From: Methanobacteriota archaeon
GTDB taxonomy: Archaea > Halobacteriota > Methanosarcinia > Methanosarcinales > Methanosarcinaceae
DNA length: 8,919 nucleotides
Reading direction: 5' to 3'
Assembly (NCBI GenBank): GCA_030837265.1
Contig: JAUPKV010000505.1
Coordinates: 1 to 8,919 of the forward strand
Position 1 is the stretch's first letter, and the number at the start of each line of letters is the position of its first letter. Below, piece after piece: positions 5,642 to 8,919 of this stretch. A program made the position numbers and the translations under genes. A model generated the notes under the pieces. The model was not told where the DNA came from and ran no database searches. It saw nothing but the letters and a program-made list of their open reading frames with translations.

Positions 5642-5836
5642 ATGTACCCGGTAATTGATTACCACAAGTGTAGCGGGGCTCTTGCCTGCTATGAAGTATG
5701 TCCTGCAGAGGTTTTCGATATTGAAGAAATTGACAGGGTAAAAAAGGCAGTCGTTGCACGTCCTGAAAACTGCATAGAATGTATGGCATGTGTCGAAGCC
5801 TGTCCAGAAGATGCAATTGAACTTGTCGAAGCCTAA
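5642..5836 (+). CDS. Small dicluster ferredoxin, first copy
   Basis: This 64-residue soluble electron carrier has two Fe-S motifs. The C-terminal one is canonical: C44-x2-C47-x2-C50-x3-C54-P. The N-terminal one is C10-x5-C16-x3-C20-P, with alanine at position 13 where the second cysteine should be. In known seven-iron ferredoxins such a loss gives a 3Fe-4S cluster, so 3Fe-4S plus 4Fe-4S is inferred. ATG 5642 is chosen over ATG 5633 because GGAGATG (5629-5635) is a good ribosome binding site for 5642 and abuts 5633, and because the N-terminus then aligns exactly with the second copy. The two share 39 of 64 residues. The sHsp gene lies 71 nt upstream and the second ferredoxin 41 nt downstream. 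Its redox partner is unknown. Confidence 0.88.
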   Translation: MYPVIDYHKCSGALACYEVCPAEVFDIEEIDRVKKAVVARPENCIECMACVEACPEDAIELVEA

Positions 5837-5877
5837 ACTTTGTTGACAGAATCCGAATATTGGAAAGTGGTGAAAAA

Positions 5878-6072
5878 GTGCATCCTAGAATTGATTACAA
5901 AAAATGTGTAGGTTCACTTGAGTGCTATGATATCTGCCCTGTTGACGTGTTTGATGCAGAGGAGATTACAGAAGGAAAGAGGGCAGTAGTAGCACGCCCT
6001 AAAGACTGCATAGAATGTGAGGACTGCATACAGGTCTGTCCAACTGATGCAATAACGCTTGTAGAGGATTGA
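5878..6072 (+). CDS. Small dicluster ferredoxin, second copy
   Basis: This 64-residue paralogue of the preceding gene has the same length and is about 61 percent identical by hand count. The second motif is C44-x2-C47-x2-C50-x3-C54-P. The first is C10-x5-C16-x3-C20-P with serine at position 13, so the second cysteine is missing here too, but by a different substitution. The linker KxAVVARPxxCIEC is strongly conserved between the copies. GTG 5878 is the start: GGTGA (5869-5873) lies 4 nt upstream and the resulting MHPRIDYKKC aligns with MYPVIDYHKC of the first copy. An in-frame TTG at 5860 would put that site inside the gene. A hairpin follows 22 bases after the stop. It is probably cotranscribed with the first copy. 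Confidence 0.87.
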   Translation: MHPRIDYKKCVGSLECYDICPVDVFDAEEITEGKRAVVARPKDCIECEDCIQVCPTDAITLVED

Positions 6073-6094
6073 GATTTTTCGAGTGGTTTAGATC

Positions 6095-6117
6095 AGGTAA
6101 TGAAGCTATCATTACTT
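6095..6117 (+). terminator. Terminator of the ferredoxin operon
   Basis: AGGTAATGA (6095-6103) pairs with TCATTACTT (6109-6117), nine pairs with one G-U and a 5-nt loop. T-rich sequence follows (TTAATTTTG, then CTTTTTC by about 6143). Confidence 0.55.
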
Positions 6118-6181
6118 TGCGTTAATTTTGTCATAGATCTTTTTCATCATCAATGCAATATAGAAAAGCAAAATAGTAAAC

Positions 6182-6189
6182 TTTTTATA
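6182..6189 (+). promoter_or_regulatory. TATA-like box upstream of the structured spacer
   Basis: TTTTTATA preceded by AGTAAAC, a BRE-like A-rich element, predicts a plus-strand start near 6212. No protein gene follows, which fits a non-coding transcript. Confidence 0.35.
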
Positions 6190-6211
6190 CCAGCGTGAAA
6201 CTCTTGAAAAT

Positions 6212-6422
6212 TTAATCCTTTTCGATCTCTGCTTTGAATCCATTCTCATAAATTTATTTAATCCTGGATTCCGCTTTTTCAGGCACATAAACTTCTATTG
6301 ATGCCGAATTATGTGCTTATCCTTAAGCACATGAAACAGAGATTATAATCTCAAAACAATGATCAACTGACATTCTGAATTTGTGGAGCTATGTATATGC
6401 GCTTAAAATATGGGAATCCAGG
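6212..6422 (+). ncRNA. Candidate structured RNA with alternative pairings
   Basis: No known family is recognised. A perfect 10-bp helix can form between 6263-6272 (CCTGGATTCC) and 6413-6422 (GGAATCCAGG). The same left arm can instead pair with 6236-6242 (GAATCCA, seven pairs). Inside, 6283-6290 (GCACATAA) pairs with 6309-6316, or 6311-6319 (ATGTGCTTA) pairs with 6324-6332 (nine perfect pairs, 4-nt loop); these two overlap and exclude each other. A 14-nt perfect palindrome lies at 6339-6352. A TATA-like box stands about 26 nt before 6212. The strand is uncertain, because inverted repeats fold on both and a palindromic TATA box (6434-6445) could start a minus-strand transcript near 6414. A small non-autonomous element with 10-bp terminal repeats is the other reading, but no target duplication is visible. 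Confidence 0.3.
6339..6352. repeat. 14-nt perfect palindrome
   Basis: GAGATTATAATCTC is fully self-complementary and lies 7 bases after the 9-bp hairpin at 6311-6332. It could be an operator-like site or part of the RNA fold. Confidence 0.5.
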
Positions 6423-6433
6423 TCTAATCCAAC

Positions 6434-6445
6434 GATTTATAAATC
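6434..6445. promoter_or_regulatory. Palindromic TATA-like box
   Basis: GATTTATAAATC is a perfect 12-bp palindrome containing TTTATAAA, so it could direct transcription either way: near 6466 on plus or near 6414 on minus. On plus, the start would fall downstream of the ATG at 6452, which argues against that reading frame. Confidence 0.3.
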
Positions 6446-6896
6446 CCAATAATGAGCTCTGAGGTCCTTATTCTAAGTTATAAACGAAAAACAGTATACT
6501 ATTTCTTCACATTATCCTGGGCCTATTGGCTTATATTCAACAAAACATTATCTACGAAATCTCATTTATTCGCCCATCTCGTTTCTTCTTCCTCGAACAT
6601 TGATATTGTGCCTCCCACTTTTTTGATGGCTTTTGCAATAAAAGAATTCGATGAAGAAATAAGCTATGAAACCGGAAACAAAGTTCTCAATATTGAAAGA
6701 GAATACTACAAATGTTATAAAAATAATTAATCCGTTTTTCTACATTTCTTTCACTATCATGAAGAATTATTCCGAAAAGCTCTATTCGGTTTCAAGTACT
6801 TTTGTTTATTTGTGCCTGTTATTTGAGAGATTTCATGTTCTTTCTGCGAAATATTGCAGTCATATCCACTATTGTTTTTCACAAAGTTGAGCGGTA

Positions 6897-7940
6897 TTAT
6901 ATATGTTTTTTCCTTTTAAGAACCTCCACCGTCAACACATATATAAGAATATTAAAAATAAAAAGAGCCAGGACTTCAGGGTACAGCTCACGAATCCCAT
7001 TACTGCCCAGCATAGCGTCTTTGACACCTTTTAGGATGTAAGTGCTTGGGACGAGATAGGAAATATATCCTATTTCCTTTGAGAGATCAGCCAATAAAGC
7101 CAATAGGATAAAAGGTATCATTGAAATAGTGGAAACAAGAGATGCAGAAGAATAACTGTCCTGATAGCTGGCAATAAGTAGTCCGATGCCTGTAAATGCT
7201 GCTGAACCAAGAATAATAAAGATCATCATTAACAGGATATTGCCTGTTAACCCTTGGTTTACATAGAGTATAATAAGGGATATTAATATTGTTAGCGATA
7301 AGCCAAAAAGGGACTTGCCGATAATAATATCCTTTTCCGACGCTGGCGACACAAGTATTGCATCCATGGTTTTTTTCTCTTTTTCTGTGGTTAGGATACT
7401 GGGCAATACAGAGATCCCCACGAATACAACTGCGAACATGATCCATATTGGAATATTAAACCGAGATTGAATGCCTGTAGGGGTCGTTTCCAAAGATATT
7501 CTGACAGGATATTCTTGTTTTGCAAATTTCATGATAACATCTTTGTAGGTCTGCAAAAAAACTAATGATTTTGTATTATAGGGATTTACTGTGATATTCA
7601 ATGATGGCCTGAGGTCTTTTTCCAGGTCAGAACTGAACTCTTTCGGAATGACCATAAAGGCCTCAACTTCTCCTTTGTAAAAAAGTTCTTTTGACTCATC
7701 ATCAGAATCCGTAACGATTATGTTATAGTGATCTTCTGATTTGAGATATTCGATAAAATCCTTATTGGATCCGTCATCATAAAGTGCTACTGATACTACA
7801 GGGTTATCAGCCAACATGACTGTTGAGGTAGAGAACATTGAGAGCAGAACTGGCGTTAGGATAACGAGGAGTATATTTTTATTTTTGACCGAAGATAGTA
7901 GGTCTTTCCTGCAAATAGCCAATATAACGTTAAGATTCAT
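6897..7940 (-). CDS. ABC-2 type exporter permease
   Basis: This 347-residue integral membrane protein is the transmembrane half of an ABC exporter of the ABC-2/NatB-like group. One helix near residues 22-40 is followed by a large extracytoplasmic loop (about 45-165), then five more helices (about 166-188, 211-230, 235-258, 268-290, 320-340). The cytoplasmic segment TEKEKKTMDAILVSPAS after the second helix is the family's coupling region, usually written TxEKExGTLExLLVSP. The length and six-helix layout are complete. The ATG overlaps the ATPase stop by 11 bases, so the two are translationally coupled and should form one transporter, two copies of each. Substrate is not predictable: relatives export sodium ions, drugs or peptides. 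Confidence 0.9.
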   Translation of the reverse strand: MNLNVILAICRKDLLSSVKNKNILLVILTPVLLSMFSTSTVMLADNPVVSVALYDDGSNKDFIEYLKSEDHYNIIVTDSDDESKELFYKGEVEAFMVIPKEFSSDLEKDLRPSLNITVNPYNTKSLVFLQTYKDVIMKFAKQEYPVRISLETTPTGIQSRFNIPIWIMFAVVFVGISVLPSILTTEKEKKTMDAILVSPASEKDIIIGKSLFGLSLTILISLIILYVNQGLTGNILLMMIFIILGSAAFTGIGLLIASYQDSYSSASLVSTISMIPFILLALLADLSKEIGYISYLVPSTYILKGVKDAMLGSNGIRELYPEVLALFIFNILIYVLTVEVLKRKKHI

Positions 7941-8787
7941 CAGTTAATCTCTCTCCGGTTAATTTTATGAAAACGTCCTCAATTGTAGCTTCTTTTGAAT
8001 GTATGAGAGATATTTGATTATTATCAGAGAGATTTCTAAAAATGTCGCTACTATTTTTTGTATTCAATCTGGACTCAAAAATCTCTCCCGACACGGTCTC
8101 GATTCTGACAATTTCTTCTCCATATTTTTTCTTCAAATTTTTCGGAGTATCCAGGGCTATAATCTTACCTTTATGTAATATAGCCAGATGTTCGCATAAA
8201 AAGTCTGCTTCCTCCATATTATGTGTTGTTATGAGAATAGTTTTTCCCTTCTCTTTAAGGCCCATAACCATTTGCCTTATTTCCCTTGCCGAATGTGGGT
8301 CTAATCCACTGGATGGTTCATCCAAAAATAGAATATCCGGATCATTAATTAAGGCTCTGGCAATCATAACCTTCTGTTTCATACCTTTTGAAAGAGTCTT
8401 CACTTTAGATTTCGGATTCGTTTTCATGCCTACGGCATATAATACTTCATTTACTCTTTCTTTTGGAGAGCCGTACAGACGGCGAAAAAAGTCGAGGTTT
8501 TCATGCACTGACATTTCTTCGTAAAGATTCTGTGACTCAAAGACGACACCAATTCTCCTTTTTATTTCTGCCGAATCGGTCAAGATATTGAACCCTCCAA
8601 CGTATGCAGTGCCAGAACTAGGATGGGATTGACAGGTGAGCATACTGATTGTAGTTGATTTCCCGGCCCCGTTCAGGCCTAGAAGTCCAAATATGGTCCC
8701 GTTTTTTACGCTAAAAGATACATTTCTTACAGCTTCAAGATCACCATATTTTTTCGAAATATTCTCGACACGTATTGCCTCATTCAA
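7930..8787 (-). CDS. ABC transporter ATP-binding protein
   Basis: This 285-residue cytoplasmic ATPase powers the permease encoded just downstream. All key motifs are present: Walker A GLNGAGKST (37-45), Q-loop Q86, signature LSKGMKQK (132-139), Walker B ILFLDEP (152-158), D-loop SGLD and the switch histidine H189 (TTHNMEEAD). The signature has LSKGM in place of LSGGQ, common in this DrrA/NatA-type export subfamily. Residues after about 220 are the extra C-terminal domain typical of the group, ending in ATIEDVFIKLTGE. The start is TTG, preceded by GTGGTAAG as a ribosome binding site; no in-frame ATG is available, and the N-terminus AIRVENISKKYGD is complete. It is the first gene of a two-gene operon. 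Confidence 0.94.
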   Translation of the reverse strand: MNEAIRVENISKKYGDLEAVRNVSFSVKNGTIFGLLGLNGAGKSTTISMLTCQSHPSSGTAYVGGFNILTDSAEIKRRIGVVFESQNLYEEMSVHENLDFFRRLYGSPKERVNEVLYAVGMKTNPKSKVKTLSKGMKQKVMIARALINDPDILFLDEPSSGLDPHSAREIRQMVMGLKEKGKTILITTHNMEEADFLCEHLAILHKGKIIALDTPKNLKKKYGEEIVRIETVSGEIFESRLNTKNSSDIFRNLSDNNQISLIHSKEATIEDVFIKLTGERLTDES

Positions 8788-8919
8788 CTTACCACTCTCA
8801 ATTTACGGTTCTGTTGTACATGGATTCTGTTGCATCTATTCATTCATCAATATTTTTATCTTACACAACGTTGCAGAGTATATCGAAGCTTCTTGTAATT
8901 TACAAAGGCGATCTGCAGA
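8788..8919 (-). promoter_or_regulatory. Upstream region of the ABC operon, with a direct repeat
   Basis: TTCTGTTG occurs at 8809-8816 and 8825-8832, a 16-bp period, between the ATPase start and the likely promoter. No strong TATA box was found; AAAAATATT near 8851-8859 on the minus strand is the best candidate. AACGTT near 8867 is a small palindrome. The window ends before any neighbouring gene. Confidence 0.35.

Larger units (their letters stand above)
6073..6896. other. Long convergent intergenic region without a convincing gene
   Basis: This 824-bp spacer lies downstream of both the ferredoxin operon (+) and the ABC operon (-). The left half holds the ferredoxin terminator, a TATA-like box (6182-6189) and a dense set of inverted repeats (6236-6422). 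The right half has a weak plus-strand frame (6452-6730, 92 codons) with no ribosome binding site and no recognisable domain. On the minus strand a 33-codon frame (6562-6663) reads protein-like (IAKAIKKVGG, MFEEEETRW) but has no extension. Either could be a decayed gene remnant. CCGAA/TTCGG near 6771-6790 is a weak hairpin. No clear terminator of the ABC operon was found. Confidence 0.5.

Noticed and set aside
6263..6422. Insertion sequence or MITE with 10-bp terminal repeats
   Set aside because: No transposase and no target-site duplication are visible, and a single copy cannot establish mobility; kept only as an alternative to the RNA reading.
8042..8524. Plus-strand frame of 160 codons
   Set aside because: It is antisense to the ABC ATPase with its complete Walker A, signature and Walker B motifs.

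Overview
The window looks like chromosomal DNA from a methanogenic euryarchaeon, most likely Methanosarcina or a close relative. The evidence is an archaeal-type phosphoglycerate kinase, an Fe-S family-4 uracil-DNA glycosylase, an AMMECR1-domain protein, small dicluster ferredoxins, TATATAAA/TTTATATA promoter boxes instead of -35/-10 elements, GGTGA-type ribosome binding sites with frequent GTG/TTG starts, and AT-rich spacers with oligo-T tracts. I could not run a search, so the genus is an inference.

Left part (1-2150). A possible gene tail at the edge is followed by a compact structured stretch (177-253). It has a TATA box about 26 nt upstream and oligo-T tracts downstream, and reads best as an undescribed small RNA. 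Next come a two-helix membrane protein (+), a thioredoxin-fold lipoprotein on a tandem-repeat linker (-), and a hexapeptide-repeat acyltransferase (+).

Middle (2150-5031). An AMMECR1-domain gene and pgk lie in tandem on the minus strand, each with its own promoter and separated by two hairpins. A family-4 uracil-DNA glycosylase is divergent from pgk, and its start appears almost leaderless.

Right part (5214-8919). A short cysteine-containing Hsp20-like protein precedes two paralogous 64-residue ferredoxins, possibly as one operon. Both ferredoxins lack the second cysteine of the first cluster motif, which suggests 3Fe-4S plus 4Fe-4S proteins. The 820-base spacer after them has no convincing protein gene, but it holds a promoter-like box and several nested, mutually exclusive inverted repeats, a candidate structured RNA. 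The window closes with a two-gene ABC-2 export operon on the minus strand (ATPase and permease overlapping by 11 bases).

Most genes are housekeeping or simple accessory genes. The points most worth following are the small RNA at 177-253, the nested-repeat spacer at 6212-6422, and the sHsp-ferredoxin-ferredoxin cluster with its altered Fe-S motif. I see no CRISPR array, tRNA, rRNA or intact mobile element.
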